A DNA stretch of 64,000 nt. Source: Yinghuangia aomiensis (GTDB taxonomy: Bacteria; Actinomycetota; Actinomycetes; Streptomycetales; Streptomycetaceae). The translations under genes and the position numbers were made by a program. The stretch spans positions 6,484 to 70,483 of the forward strand of contig NZ_BAABHS010000040.1 of NCBI RefSeq assembly GCF_039542225.1, in the 5' to 3' direction. A model generated the notes under the pieces. The model was not told the DNA's origin, made no database searches, and saw only the letters and a program-made list of their open reading frames with translations. Shown here piece by piece: positions 8,701 through 21,300 of the stretch (the stretch's first letter is position 1; each line of letters starts with the position of its first letter).

Positions 8701-9909
8701 TCAGGCGAGCAGCGCGGCGAGCGGGGCGCGTGCCGCCTCCGGGCTGACCAGCTCCAGGCGGACGCTGTCGCAGCGGACCCAGGACGCGGCTTCGCGCAGC
8801 GCGGCCGCCATCGCGTCCAGCGCCTTCTCGGACACGCGCGGGGACGCGAACGACAACTGCCGGGCGACGAGGGTGCGTCCGTCGCGGGCCGGGTCGACGC
8901 GGCCGATCAGCTTGCCGCCGGCGAGCAGCGGCATCGTGAAGTAGCCGTGCTGCCGCTTGGCTTTGGGGACGTACGCCTCGAGCCGGTGTTCGAAGCCGAA
9001 CACGCGCGCGGTCCGCGGCCGGTCCCAGATCAGCGAGTCGAACGGCGACAGCAGCGTGGTGCGGTGCCGCCCGCGCGCCGGGCTCGCCAGTTCGGCGGGG
9101 TGCACCCACGCCGGGGCGGCCGTGCCGGTGCGGCCGGCGGACGGTCTGCCCCAGCCCTCGACCAGCACCGGGACCAGGGGGGTCGCCGGCAGCACGGACT
9201 CGACCTGCTCGCGGGTGAGGCGGTACTGGTCCATCAGGTCCGCGGTGGTGGCCACGCCGAGCTGGCGGCCGGCCTCGGCCACCAGGTTGCGGACGCACTG
9301 CTCGTCGGTGCGGTCGTCGCCCGTGTACTGCGCCGGGATGGCGCGTTCGGGCAGGTCGTAGACCCGTTTCCAGCCGCGGCGCTGCACGCAGACCACGTCG
9401 CCGAAGGACAGCGCGCGCTCGACGGCGATCTTGGTCTCCGACCAGTCCCACCACTCGCCCTTGTTCTTGGCCCCGCCCAGTTCGGTGGCGGTGAGGGAGC
9501 CCTCGGCGCGCAGCCGGTCCAGGACGCCGTCGTGCGCCTCGTCCGAGATCGGGTGCCCCGACCACAGGTGGCCGCGCTTGCGGTAGTGGCGGCGGCGGAA
9601 CGCGAAGTCCGGCCACGACGACACGGGCAGCACGCACGCGGCGTGCGACCAGTACTCGAACGTGCCGGTGCCCGACCAGTAGGCCGACTCGACGGCTTGG
9701 CGCCCTATCGCGCCGAGGCGGGCGTACGGCACCAACTCGTGCGAACGCGCCAGCGTCGAGATCGTGTCCAGTTGCACCGCGCCGAGCCGGCCGAGGACGC
9801 CGCGCACCCCGGTGCGCCGCTCGACCGCGCCGAGCAGGCCCTGGGCCCGCAGCACGATCTTGCGTGCGTCGTCGGCGGTGAGCGTGGCGGCGGGGGACGG
9901 AACGGTCAT
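8701..9909 (-). CDS. YcaQ-type winged-helix DNA glycosylase-like protein
   Basis: A 402-residue member of the HTH_42 (formerly DUF1006) family. Recognisable segments include LDTISTLARSHELVPYARLG near the N-terminus, a long middle winged-helix part (ATTADLMDQYRLTREQVES) and the C-terminal FGFEHRLEAYVPKAKRQHGY with LIGRVDPARDGRTL. YcaQ and the Streptomyces AlkZ proteins unhook interstrand crosslinks or remove alkylated bases; this is a general family relative, so a repair role is plausible but the lesion is unknown. The ATG at 9909 is preceded by AAGGTG. It is followed by the convergent response-regulator gene and is co-directional with the GNAT gene 46 bases upstream. Confidence 0.85.
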   Translation of the reverse strand: MTVPSPAATLTADDARKIVLRAQGLLGAVERRTGVRGVLGRLGAVQLDTISTLARSHELVPYARLGAIGRQAVESAYWSGTGTFEYWSHAACVLPVSSWPDFAFRRRHYRKRGHLWSGHPISDEAHDGVLDRLRAEGSLTATELGGAKNKGEWWDWSETKIAVERALSFGDVVCVQRRGWKRVYDLPERAIPAQYTGDDRTDEQCVRNLVAEAGRQLGVATTADLMDQYRLTREQVESVLPATPLVPVLVEGWGRPSAGRTGTAAPAWVHPAELASPARGRHRTTLLSPFDSLIWDRPRTARVFGFEHRLEAYVPKAKRQHGYFTMPLLAGGKLIGRVDPARDGRTLVARQLSFASPRVSEKALDAMAAALREAASWVRCDSVRLELVSPEAARAPLAALLA

Positions 9910-9955
9910 GGACAACACCTTAGAACAAGTGTTCGCCTGCGAGCCCTGGCTTGCG

Positions 9956-10516
9956 TTATTCGGGCAGCGGCGGGTCGGTGGCCAAGCGCGCGTGCACGTG
10001 CTCGTCGGTGAAAACGCCTTCGCGGTCCGGGAAGGCATCCCGCATCACGCCTTCGAGTGCAAAACCGGCGCGTCGCGCGACCGCGCAGGACGCCTCGTTG
10101 GGGGCCGCGTGGAACAGCGCGATCCGGTGCAGGCCGAGTGCGCCGAACGCCCAGCGCGAGGCCGCGTTCACCCCGTGCACCGCTATGCCGCGGCGGCGGG
10201 CGTGCGGGCGCACCCAGTAGCCGACGTCCGCGGTGCGGTAGGAGAGGTCGATGTGCTGGACGCTGATGTCCGCGTAGACCTCGCCCGTCACCGCGTCCAT
10301 GAGGGCGAACGACGCGTGGTTGCCCTCCTCCCAGAACCCGATGCGGCGGCTGAGCCACACCTCCGGATCGGTCCGGTGCGCGGGCGGCGGATCGGTCGGC
10401 GGCGGCATCCAGCGCCAAGCCAGGGGATCGGTGACCAGCTCGCGCGCGACATCCAGGTCCTGAGCCGTCCACGGGCGCAGTTGGTACTTGCCGGCGGCAA
10501 TCTCCACGGGTTCCAT
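9956..10516 (-). CDS. GNAT-family N-acetyltransferase (RimJ/RimL type)
   Basis: A 186-residue acetyltransferase. The acetyl-CoA binding region is visible as GYWVRPHARRRGIAVHGVNA (Arg-rich A motif) with the following ALGLHRIALFHAAPNEAS and CAVARRAGFALEGVMRD, typical of the RimJ/RimL subgroup that modifies protein N-termini or small molecules. The substrate is not predictable. The ATG at 10516 begins MEPVEIAAGKYQLRPW. The gene is divergent from secA across 141 bases and co-directional with the YcaQ-like gene, with which it probably forms a short operon. Confidence 0.85.
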   Translation of the reverse strand: MEPVEIAAGKYQLRPWTAQDLDVARELVTDPLAWRWMPPPTDPPPAHRTDPEVWLSRRIGFWEEGNHASFALMDAVTGEVYADISVQHIDLSYRTADVGYWVRPHARRRGIAVHGVNAASRWAFGALGLHRIALFHAAPNEASCAVARRAGFALEGVMRDAFPDREGVFTDEHVHARLATDPPLPE

Positions 10517-10570
10517 CCCGGCATTGTGCCCCGGTCGGCCGCGTGCCTCCCGGTGGGTTGCGTCCTCGCA

Positions 10571-10626
10571 TACCATGGGCGCATCGGCGGGACGGGCCCC
10601 GCCGTGCCGTCCGCCAAAAAGGCGGA
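10571..10626 (+). promoter_or_regulatory. secA leader: candidate -10 box and A-loop hairpin
   Basis: TACCAT at 10571-10576 fits an actinobacterial -10 box, but no good -35 is present. Downstream, TCCGCC and GGCGGA enclose a five-A loop at 10610-10626, about 30 bases before the secA start. An all-A loop is unusual at this GC content. I see no SecM-like arrest peptide. Confidence 0.3.
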
Positions 10627-10657
10627 TGGGCGCCGTCCGGCAGGGAGCGACCACAGC

Positions 10658-13420
<2,763 letters not shown>

Positions 13421-13436
13421 CCCGCACACCGCTGAC

Positions 13437-13466
13437 GAACGCCCGCCGGTTCTCCGGCGGGCGTTC
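13437..13466 (+). terminator. Terminator after secA
   Basis: A perfect 13-bp stem (GAACGCCCGCCGG with its complement) around the loop TTCT, starting 17 bases after the secA stop. There is no T tract, as usual for high-GC actinobacteria. Confidence 0.75.
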
Positions 13467-13726
13467 GGCGTTTCGGGGGCTTCGGAGTGGTGCCGGGCCG
13501 CCGGGAAGGCTACGCGCCGGTTGGAGCGTGCCCGAGGGTCCGGGTGGGGTTCCGGACAAGGGCCTCGGCCTCGCGGGGGCTGAGCGGGGCTTGAGCGGGC
13601 TTGCAGGCGGCTTGGTGGTCGGTGGGACCGGGCGGTGGCCGCACGGGCCGGGGCGGCCCGTTCGTGAGGTGGCCTATGCCTTGCCCCGAGCCCGGTTGCC
13701 AGGTGGGCTCGGGGCGGAGGTGGCGG

Positions 13727-14275
13727 CTACTTGTACTGGAACGCTGTGCAGATCCAGGTCGGGGGGTTTTCGGGGCGGGTTCGGGAGGGGGTGTGGTCGA
13801 GGCGGAGGGCGATGGCCTGGTCGCGGTCGGGGCCGGTGAGGGTGAGGCGGAGGTAGCCCTCGGCGGTGGTGGGGGTGGGGGCTGTGGCGTTGGCGGCGGC
13901 GAGGGTGATGCCGGTGACGGCGTGGTGGCGGAGGTCGTCGCGGAGGGCGGCGATGGTGGCCCGGACCGCGTGGGTGGTGTGCGGGGTGAGGCGTTGCAGC
14001 GGGCAGCGGCCGGTGAGGACGCCGGTGAGCACGCGGGCGAAGCCGCGGACGCGGCGGCGGGCCTGCCGGGCCGCGCCGGGTGCGGCGGCGGGGGCGCGTT
14101 CGTCGGGGCCGACGAGGCGCAGGTGGCGCGGGCGCGCCGGTGCGGGGACCCGCGCGCGGGGTGCCGGCGGCGGGCCGGGCGGGTCGTACGCGGGCTCGGT
14201 GCCGGGTGCCGGGACGAGCCGCAGGCGCGGCAGCGGGCGGGCGTCGTCGAGTCTGCGGGCGGCGGACGGTGCCAT
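13727..14275 (-). CDS. Rv3235-family protein of unknown function
   Basis: A 182-residue protein with a Pro/Arg-rich, probably disordered N-terminal half and a small C-terminal domain (about 95-182): RGFARVLTGVLTGRCPLQ, then VRATIAALRDDLRHHAVTG, ending in PTWICTAFQYK. This matches the actinobacterial Rv3235 family, commonly encoded beside secA; no biochemical role is established. The ATG at 14275 is supported by GGGGAGAAG just upstream. It is convergent with secA (260-base gap holding the secA terminator) and divergent from the DUF6912 gene. Confidence 0.75.
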   Translation of the reverse strand: MAPSAARRLDDARPLPRLRLVPAPGTEPAYDPPGPPPAPRARVPAPARPRHLRLVGPDERAPAAAPGAARQARRRVRGFARVLTGVLTGRCPLQRLTPHTTHAVRATIAALRDDLRHHAVTGITLAAANATAPTPTTAEGYLRLTLTGPDRDQAIALRLDHTPSRTRPENPPTWICTAFQYK

Positions 14276-14606
14276 GGTTCTTCTCCCCGTTGGCGTCGGT
14301 GGCGCGGGGGGAGCGACGCGGTCGTCCCCCGAGCGCCGCGATGGGGGCCAGGGGTATCGGCCGCGCCGAAAGCGCGTCAAACGACGCGTCGGCGAGGGGC
14401 GTCACCCTTCCGGGCTGCGCGCGCCGGGTGGTGTGCGCCGGGATCAATCGGGCGAAAGGTCAGCTAACGGCCGTCGCCGCAGCGGGTGCCTCGATCGGGT
14501 GTCGGAGCGGGTACTCGTACGATGCTCTGCGGCCGCTCACGCGGTCGGCCGCCGGTTTTCATCCGTACGGGCCCGCCCGCGGCCCCGCCCACCGCAGGAG
14601 TCCCCG
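14276..14606. other. Divergent intergenic region
   Basis: No gene supported. TACGAT at about 14517-14522 is a candidate -10 box for the rightward DUF6912 gene, without a clear -35. The C/G-rich stretch near the left gene carries its ribosome binding site. I see no repeat or structured RNA. Confidence 0.35.
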
Positions 14607-15092
14607 ATGCGCGTGTACGTCCCCTCCACGCCGGTCCGCCTGGCCGCCGTGCACCGTGAGGGCGGCATCGGCCCCGCCCCGCTGAGCGCCTTCGCGGTCA
14701 CCTCCGGCCTCGGCGCGTGGTGCGGCACCGAGGACCCCGAGGAGCTGGAGTACGCCGCCGCCTTGCTGGCCGGCCGGGCCGCTCTCGGCCTCGCCGCCCA
14801 GGAGCCCCGGGACCCGGAGGCCCGCGCGCGCCGCGTGGTGCTGGCCGCCGACGTGCCCGACGGCATCGTGTCCGAGGTCCCCGACCTGGGCCCCGGCGCC
14901 GTGGTGGTGGACGGCACGATCCCGGTCAAGCGCATCGCCGCGATCCACATGGACGCCGAGGACGCCGAAGCCGACGTGCGCGCCGCGCTGCCGGCCGAGC
15001 CGGGTGCGGAGCCGGACGAGGCGCTCGTCGAGGCGCTGGAGGAGCACGAGCTGCTGTGGTTCGCCCGGCAGGAGCTGGCCGACCTGCTCTGA
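14607..15092 (+). CDS. DUF6912 family protein
   Basis: A 161-residue acidic protein starting MRVYVPSTPVRLAAVHREG, a signature of the actinobacterial DUF6912 group. It ends with an acidic Ala/Glu-rich segment and the helix EEHELLWFARQELADLL. There are no signal peptide, membrane segment or catalytic motifs. GCAGGAG upstream of ATG 14607 supports the start. It lies 45 bases before the HAD hydrolase gene in the same direction and is probably co-transcribed with it. Function unknown. Confidence 0.75.
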   Translation: MRVYVPSTPVRLAAVHREGGIGPAPLSAFAVTSGLGAWCGTEDPEELEYAAALLAGRAALGLAAQEPRDPEARARRVVLAADVPDGIVSEVPDLGPGAVVVDGTIPVKRIAAIHMDAEDAEADVRAALPAEPGAEPDEALVEALEEHELLWFARQELADLL

Positions 15093-15137
15093 GCCCCGGG
15101 CGACGTTTGTCGGGCGCACACGGCACAATTCCCCACT

Positions 15138-15782
15138 ATGAGTACGCGGCACATCGTCTGGGACTGGAACAGCACGCTGTTCCACGACATCGACGCGGTC
15201 ATCGCCGCGACGAACGACTCCTTCGCCGCGGTGGGCCTGCCGCCCATCACGCTGGAGCGCTACCGCGACCTGTACTGCGTGCCGGTGCCGCGCTTCTACG
15301 AGAAGATCACCGGCCGCCTCCCGGAGCCGGACGAGTGGACGATGCTGGACCGCACCTTCCAGCGCTCCTACACCCGTCACGCCGACGCCTGTGCGCTGAC
15401 GCCGGGAGTCGACGCGCTGCTGGCGGGCTGGCAGGCGTCGGGCCGCACCCAGTCGATCCTGTCGCTGACCGCGCACGACGAGCTGCTGCCGTTCGTGAAC
15501 CGCTTCGCGATCGAGAGCCGCTTCCTGCGCGTCGACGGCCGGATCGGCCCGGCGGGCGGCGGGAAAGCCGAGCACCTGGCCCGGCACCTGACGTCGATGG
15601 CCGCGGACCCGGCGACGGTCGTGGTCATCGGAGATGCCGCGGACGACGCCCACGCGGCCCGCGAGGTCGGTGCGTCGGCGGTGCTCTACACCGGCGGATC
15701 ACACTCGCGCGCCAGCCTGGAACGCGCGGGCGTCCCGGTCGTCGACACCCTCGCCGAGGCGGTCGCGCTCGTCGAGAGCTGA
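15138..15782 (+). CDS. HAD-superfamily hydrolase
   Basis: A 214-residue cytosolic HAD phosphatase-like protein. Motif I is WDWNSTLFHD (nucleophile Asp near residue 9; the second position is Asn rather than the usual Asp, a substitution frequent in this subfamily). Motif II is in SILSLTAHDE, the motif III lysine in GGGKAEHLA, and motif IV is VVVIGDAADDAHAA. The closest functional class would be phosphoglycolate-phosphatase-like enzymes, but the Asn makes a normal phosphatase reaction uncertain. It follows the DUF6912 gene by 45 bases. CACAAT sits eight bases before the ATG, so a short-leader transcript is possible. Confidence 0.85.
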   Translation: MSTRHIVWDWNSTLFHDIDAVIAATNDSFAAVGLPPITLERYRDLYCVPVPRFYEKITGRLPEPDEWTMLDRTFQRSYTRHADACALTPGVDALLAGWQASGRTQSILSLTAHDELLPFVNRFAIESRFLRVDGRIGPAGGGKAEHLARHLTSMAADPATVVVIGDAADDAHAAREVGASAVLYTGGSHSRASLERAGVPVVDTLAEAVALVES

Positions 15783-15864
15783 GCGGCGCACGCCGGGTCC
15801 GGCAGGCGGAAACACCCCGGCCCGTCGGGCGTCAAACCGCGGCAAACCGGGCACTGCGTGGGGC

Positions 15865-17559
15865 ATGGACGCAGTCACGCAGGTTCCGGTTCCGGCCAAC
15901 GAGCCGGTGCACACGTACGCTCCCGGCAGCCCGGAGCGCTCCCGCCTCGAAGCCGAGCTCAAGCGCCAGGCCGCCGAGCCGGTCGAGCTGAAGCAGACCG
16001 TCGGCGGCGTGCAGTCGTGGGGCGGCGGGCAGCGCGTCGACGTCGTCCAGCCGCACCGGCACCGGGCACCGCTCGGCACGTTCGCCACCGCCGTGCAGGA
16101 CGACGCGCGCGCCGCGGTCGCCGCGGCGCAGGCGGCCGCGCCCGGCTGGCAGGCGCTGTCCTTCGACGACCGGGCCGCGGTGATCCTCAAGGCCGCGGAC
16201 CTGCTGGCGGGCCCGTGGCGGGAAAGGATCGCCGCGGCGACCATGCTCGGCCAGTCGAAGACCGTGCAGCAGGCGGAGATCGACGCCCCGTGCGAGCTGA
16301 TCGACTTCTGGCGCTTCAACGTGCACTTCGCGCGGCGGATCATGGCGGAGCAGCCGCTCAGCTCGCCGGGCGTGTGGAACCGGCTGGACCACCGGCCGCT
16401 GGACGGCTTCGTCTACGCGGTCACCCCGTTCAACTTCAGCGCGATCTCGGGCAACTTGCCGACGGCGCCCGCGCTGATGGGGAACACGGTGATCTGGAAG
16501 CCGTCGCCGACGCAGACGGTCGCGGCCTGGCATCTGATGCGGCTGCTGGAGGAGGCCGGGATGCCGCCGGGCGTCATCAACATGCTGCCGGGCGACGGGG
16601 TGGCGGTGTCCGAGGTGGTGCTGGCGCATCCGGACTTCGCGGGACTGCACTTCACCGGGTCGACGCGCACGTTCCAGAGCCTGTGGTCGACGATCGGCGC
16701 GAACATCGGCGGGTATCGGACGTATCCGCGGATCGTGGGGGAGACCGGCGGCAAGGACTTCATCGTCGCGCACTCGTCGGCGGATCCGGCGGTGCTGAAG
16801 ACGGCGATGGTGCGGGGGGCGTACGAGTACCAGGGGCAGAAGTGCTCGGCGGCGTCGCGGGCGTATGTGCCGCGGTCGCTGTGGGAGTCCGGCTTCCGCG
16901 AGGAGCTCGTCGCCGAGGTGGAGAGCCTGACGATGGGCGACGTCGGCGACCTCGGGAACTTCCTGGGCGCGGTCATCGACGAGCGCGCGTTCGCGAAGCA
17001 CGCGGCGGCGATCGACCGCGCGCACGCGCAGGACGACATCGACGTGCTGGCGGGCGGCACCTACGACCGCGAGGTCGGCTACTTCGTCCGGCCCACGCTG
17101 CTGACCTGCACGAACCCCGCGGACGAGGTCTTCACCACCGAGTACTTCGGCCCGATCCTGGCGGTCCACGTCTACGACGACGCCGACTGGTCGGCGATGC
17201 TGCGGCAGATGGAGTCGGTGGCCGCCTATGCGCTCACCGGCGCCGTCGTCGCCCAGGACCGCGCCGCGCTCGCCGAGGCGACCGAGGTGCTGCGCTTCGC
17301 GGCCGGCAACTTCTACCTCAACGACAAGCCCACCGGCGCCGTCGTCGGCCAGCAGCCCTTCGGCGGCAGCCGCGCCTCCGGCACCAACGACAAGGCCGGC
17401 GCCATGCAGAACCTGATGCGGTGGACCAGCACCCGCACGATCAAAGAGACCTTCGTGCCGCCCACCGACTACCGCTACCCGCACATGGAGAAGGGCCTCC
17501 TGGACACCGTCTCCGACTTCGCCGACGACGTGCGGAACGCCTTCACACCGCGTTCGTGA
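15865..17559 (+). CDS. pruA: L-glutamate gamma-semialdehyde dehydrogenase (1-pyrroline-5-carboxylate dehydrogenase)
   Basis: A 564-residue stand-alone P5C dehydrogenase oxidising glutamate semialdehyde to glutamate with NAD, the last step of proline catabolism. It carries the cofactor segment VTPFNFSAISGNLPTAPAL, the general base in VGETGGKDFIVAHSSAD, the catalytic cysteine in QGQKCSAASRAYVP, and the C-terminal GAVVGQQPFGGSRASGTNDKA. Length and motifs match the monofunctional actinobacterial type. The ATG at 15865 was chosen because the family starts there; the ribosome binding site is weak. No proline dehydrogenase or PucR-type regulator lies alongside, unlike the usual put arrangement. Confidence 0.93.
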   Translation: MDAVTQVPVPANEPVHTYAPGSPERSRLEAELKRQAAEPVELKQTVGGVQSWGGGQRVDVVQPHRHRAPLGTFATAVQDDARAAVAAAQAAAPGWQALSFDDRAAVILKAADLLAGPWRERIAAATMLGQSKTVQQAEIDAPCELIDFWRFNVHFARRIMAEQPLSSPGVWNRLDHRPLDGFVYAVTPFNFSAISGNLPTAPALMGNTVIWKPSPTQTVAAWHLMRLLEEAGMPPGVINMLPGDGVAVSEVVLAHPDFAGLHFTGSTRTFQSLWSTIGANIGGYRTYPRIVGETGGKDFIVAHSSADPAVLKTAMVRGAYEYQGQKCSAASRAYVPRSLWESGFREELVAEVESLTMGDVGDLGNFLGAVIDERAFAKHAAAIDRAHAQDDIDVLAGGTYDREVGYFVRPTLLTCTNPADEVFTTEYFGPILAVHVYDDADWSAMLRQMESVAAYALTGAVVAQDRAALAEATEVLRFAAGNFYLNDKPTGAVVGQQPFGGSRASGTNDKAGAMQNLMRWTSTRTIKETFVPPTDYRYPHMEKGLLDTVSDFADDVRNAFTPRS

Positions 17560-17710
17560 TGATCACCCGTTCATCATATGTCCCACATATCCCGGGAATA
17601 CCGTTTCGCGTTCCGGGTATCCGGTCCGGGCAAACGCCCCGTAGGGGTGACGGAACCGGATTCCTGCAATACGTTCGGCAACGGGAATCCTCTCGGGAAT
17701 GGGGGACGAC

Positions 17711-17983
17711 GTGATCAAGCGCGCGAAGGCCGACGGCGCCGTGCGGATCACTTTCTGCCTGCCTGCCGACGAACCCGCGGGAGCGGTGAGCGTCGTCGGC
17801 GACTTCAACGCCTGGGAACCGGGCCGGCATCCGCTGGTCCGACGCAGCAACGGCACACGCTCCGTCGCCGTCACGCTGCCCCGGGGCGAAACGGTGCGCT
17901 TCCGGTATTTGGCCGAGAACGGCGTGTGGTTCGACGACGAGTCCGTCGAACGCGACGGCGACAACGGAGTCGTGACGGTCTGA
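17711..17983 (+). CDS. CBM48/isoamylase early-set domain protein
   Basis: A 90-residue single-domain protein with the glycogen-binding early-set fold of CBM48: VSVVGDFNAWEPGRHPLVRR and RFRYLAENGVWFDDESVE. Proteins with this solitary domain bind alpha-glucans or act as small regulators; no catalytic domain is attached. GTG 17711 gives MIKRAKADG, the usual family start, with GGGGGA immediately upstream but closely spaced. ATG 17699 would add four residues (MGDD) and cannot be excluded. It lies between pruA and the glutamate dehydrogenase gene. Confidence 0.7.
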   Translation: MIKRAKADGAVRITFCLPADEPAGAVSVVGDFNAWEPGRHPLVRRSNGTRSVAVTLPRGETVRFRYLAENGVWFDDESVERDGDNGVVTV

Positions 17984-18017
17984 CCTGCTTGCCCCGCATT
18001 AACCGCCGACTATCCAC

Positions 18018-18032
18018 TTGACGCACTGTCAG
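18018..18032. promoter_or_regulatory. Operator-like inverted repeat upstream of the glutamate dehydrogenase gene
   Basis: TTGACGCACTGTCAG is an imperfect dyad nearly identical to a second site at 23251-23265 just after the dehydrogenase gene. The two sites bracket the gene, suggesting a shared DNA-binding protein; no regulator can be named. Confidence 0.35.
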
Positions 18033-18055
18033 GCCGGATTCGGTCTTCCTTGCAG

Positions 18056-18079
18056 CCTGTGCCCCGGTTCCGGCACAGG
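18056..18079 (+). terminator. Hairpin between CBM48 and glutamate dehydrogenase genes
   Basis: CCTGTGCC and GGCACAGG form a perfect 8-bp stem around an eight-base loop, 73 bases after the CBM48 stop. It is a likely terminator. The rest of the 353-base gap (17984-18336) holds a second short hairpin (GGGAC/GTCCC near 18175), the dyad at 18018 and the dehydrogenase leader. Confidence 0.45.
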
Positions 18080-18336
18080 GCCCCCTCACTGCCGCCGGGT
18101 GGCGCGGGTAGCCTGGCGGGCGTGGGTGGCCCCCCGGAGGCCGCACGCACTACATCACGGTCGTGTCGTCGGGACAACGGTGTCCCGAAGACCGGACCCG
18201 CCCCGGCGACGACGCCGGACGGATCCGCCGTGGCCTTGCAGTGCGCGCCGCCGCCCGGGAAAGCCGCCGATCAGGGCAAGATCGACAAAAAGCGCATTCG
18301 AGTCACGCAACGGCGCGCGACAGGAGCAACGGCATC

Positions 18337-21300
18337 ATGCAGAGCAAGCTGGACGAGGCGAAAGCGGATCTGCTGGCCCGGGCCGCGGAGGCGGCCCGGC
18401 AGGCATCGTCACAGCACGGAGGCGGCGCGGACGGCGCGGGGCCCATCGACCTCGACGTCCTCCTCCGCCGCTACTACCGGCACACCGCCCCGGACGACCT
18501 GGTCGGCCGGGACCCCGTCGACGTCTACGGTGCGGCCATCTCGCACTGCCGGCTGGCGGCCGCACGGCCCCAGGGCACGGCCAAGGTGCGGGTCTTCACC
18601 CCCTCCGTCGAGGAGAACGGCTGGGCGTCCGGCCACACGGTCATCGAGATCGCCACGGACGACATGCCGTTCCTGGTCGACTCGGTCACCAACGAGCTGT
18701 CCCGCCAGGACCGCGCGATCCATGTCGTCGTCCACCCGCAGATGGTGGTCCGCCGCGACATCACCGGCACCCTCCTCGAGATCCTCGACACCTCCGACGC
18801 GGGCGGTGTCCCCGCCGGCTCCACCGTCGAATCGTGGATGCACATCGAGATCGACCGGGAGAGCAACCGCGAGGACATCCGGACGATCGAGTCCGGCCTG
18901 CAGCGCGTCATGAGCGACGTCCGCGAGTCCGTCGAGGACTGGGACAAGATGCGCGACAAGGCGCTGCGCATCGCCGACAGCCTCGCCGAGGAAGAATCCC
19001 CGGCCGTGCTCGACGCCGACGAGGTCGCCGAGACCTGGGAGCTGCTGCGCTGGCTCACCGAGGACCACTTCACCTTCCTCGGCTACCGCGAATACGACCT
19101 GGTCACCGAGGAAGACGGCGGCGAGGACATCCTGCGCGCCGTCCCCGGCACCGGGCTCGGCCTGCTCCGCCCCGACCAGCACATGTCGGTCTCGTTCAGC
19201 CGCCTGTCGCCCGAGGCCCGCGCCAAGGCCCGCGAGCAGAGGCTGCTCATCCTCACCAAGGCCAACTCGCGGTCGACCGTGCACCGCCCGGCGTACCTCG
19301 ACTACGTCGGCATCAAGAAGTTCGACGCGGACGGCAACGTCGTCGGCGAGCGACGCTTCCTCGGCCTGTTCGGCTCGTCGATGTACACCGAGTCGGTCAC
19401 CCGCATCCCGGTCATCAAGCGCAAGGTCCAGCAGGTGCTGGAGACCGCCGGGTTCCCGCAGAACAGCCACGACGGCCGCGACCTGCTGCAGATCCTCGAG
19501 ACGTACCCGCGCGACGACCTGTTCCAGATCTCGGTCCCCGAGCTGTACGACATCGTCATCTCCGTCCTGCACCTGCAAGAGCGCCGCCGCCTGCGGCTCT
19601 TCCTGCGCAAGGACGAGTACGGCCGCTTCTACTCCGCGCTGGTCTTCCTCCCGCGGGACCGCTACACCACCGAAGTCCGCCTCAAGATGCAGGACATCCT
19701 GCTGCGCGAACTCGGCGGCGCCACGATCGACTTCACCGCGCACAGCACCGAGTCCGTGCTGGCCCGCCTGCACTTCACCGTGCGCGTGCCCAACGGCAAC
19801 ACGCTCGTCGACCCGGACGTCGACGGCATCGAGCGGCAGCTCGCCGAGGCGACCCGCTCGTGGGCCGACGACTTCGCCGAGGCGCTGGTCGCCGAATGCG
19901 GCGAGGAGCCCGCCGCCGAGCTGTCCCGCCGCTACGCCGGGGCGTTCCCCGAGGGCTACAAGGCCGAGTTCTCCGCGCGCACCGCGGTCGCCGACCTCAG
20001 GCGCATCGCGAACCTCGACCCGGAGTCGCAGGACTTCACGCTCAACCTGTACCACCCGATAGGAGCACTCCCGGGCGAGCGCCGGTTCAAGGTCTACCGC
20101 GTCGGCGGACCGCTGTCGCTGTCCGAGGTGCTGCCGATCCTCCAGCGCATGGGCCTGGAGGTGGTCGACGAACGCCCGTACGAGCTGCGCCGCGCCGACG
20201 GCCGCATCGCGTGGGTGTACGACTTCGGCCTGCGCCACGACCCGGCCCTGGACGCCGGGCACGACGACACCAAGGAACTCTTCCAGGACGCGTTCGCCGC
20301 GGTGTGGACCGGCCGCGCCGAGTCCGACGGCTTCAACGCCCTCGTACTGCGCGCCGGGCTCAACTGGCGGCAGGCGATGGTGCTGCGCGCCTACGCCAAG
20401 TACCTGCGCCAGGCCGGCACCACGTTCAGCCAGGACTACATCGAAGACGCCCTCGTCGGGAACGTGCACATCGCGCGCCTCCTGGTGAACCTCTTCGAGG
20501 CCCGCTTCTCGCCCGGCCACCAGCAGGCCGGGCGCGAGCTGGTCGACGGCCTCGTCGAGGAACTCGACGGCGCGCTCGACCAGGTCGCCAGCCTCGACGA
20601 GGACCGCATCCTGCGCTCCTTCGTCGCGATGGTCCGCGCCACCCTGCGCACCAACTTCTTCCAGCACGGCGCCGACGGCGCGCCGCACGACTACCTGGCG
20701 CTCAAGTTCGACCCCCTGGCGATCCCGGACCTGCCCGCGCCGCGGCCCAAGTTCGAGATCTTCGTGTACTCGCCGCGTGTCGAGGGCGTGCACCTGCGCT
20801 TCGGCGCGGTCGCCCGCGGCGGCCTGCGCTGGTCCGACCGGCGCGAGGACTTCCGCACCGAGATCCTCGGCCTGGTCAAGGCGCAGATGGTCAAGAACAC
20901 CGTCATCGTGCCGGTCGGCGCGAAGGGCGGCTTCGTCGGCAAGCACCTGCCCGACCCGTCGGTCAGCCGCGAGGCCTGGCTGGCCGAAGGCATCGCCTGC
21001 TACAAGACGTTCATCTCCGGCCTGCTCGACATCACCGACAACATGGTCGGCGGGCAGGTCGTGCCGCCGACCGACGTGGTGCGGCACGACGGCGACGACA
21101 CCTACCTGGTGGTCGCCGCCGACAAGGGCACCGCGACGTTCTCGGACATCGCCAACGAGGTCGCCGGATCGTACGGCTTCTGGCTCGGCGACGCGTTCGC
21201 GTCCGGCGGCTCGGCCGGCTACGACCACAAGGGCATGGGCATCACCGCGCGCGGCGCGTGGGAGTCGGTCAAGCGCCACTTCCGCGAGCTGGGCCACGAC

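Noticed and set aside
15138..15782. HAD hydrolase as a dead enzyme because of the Asn in motif I
   Set aside because: The DxN variant is frequent in this subfamily, so loss of activity cannot be concluded from it.
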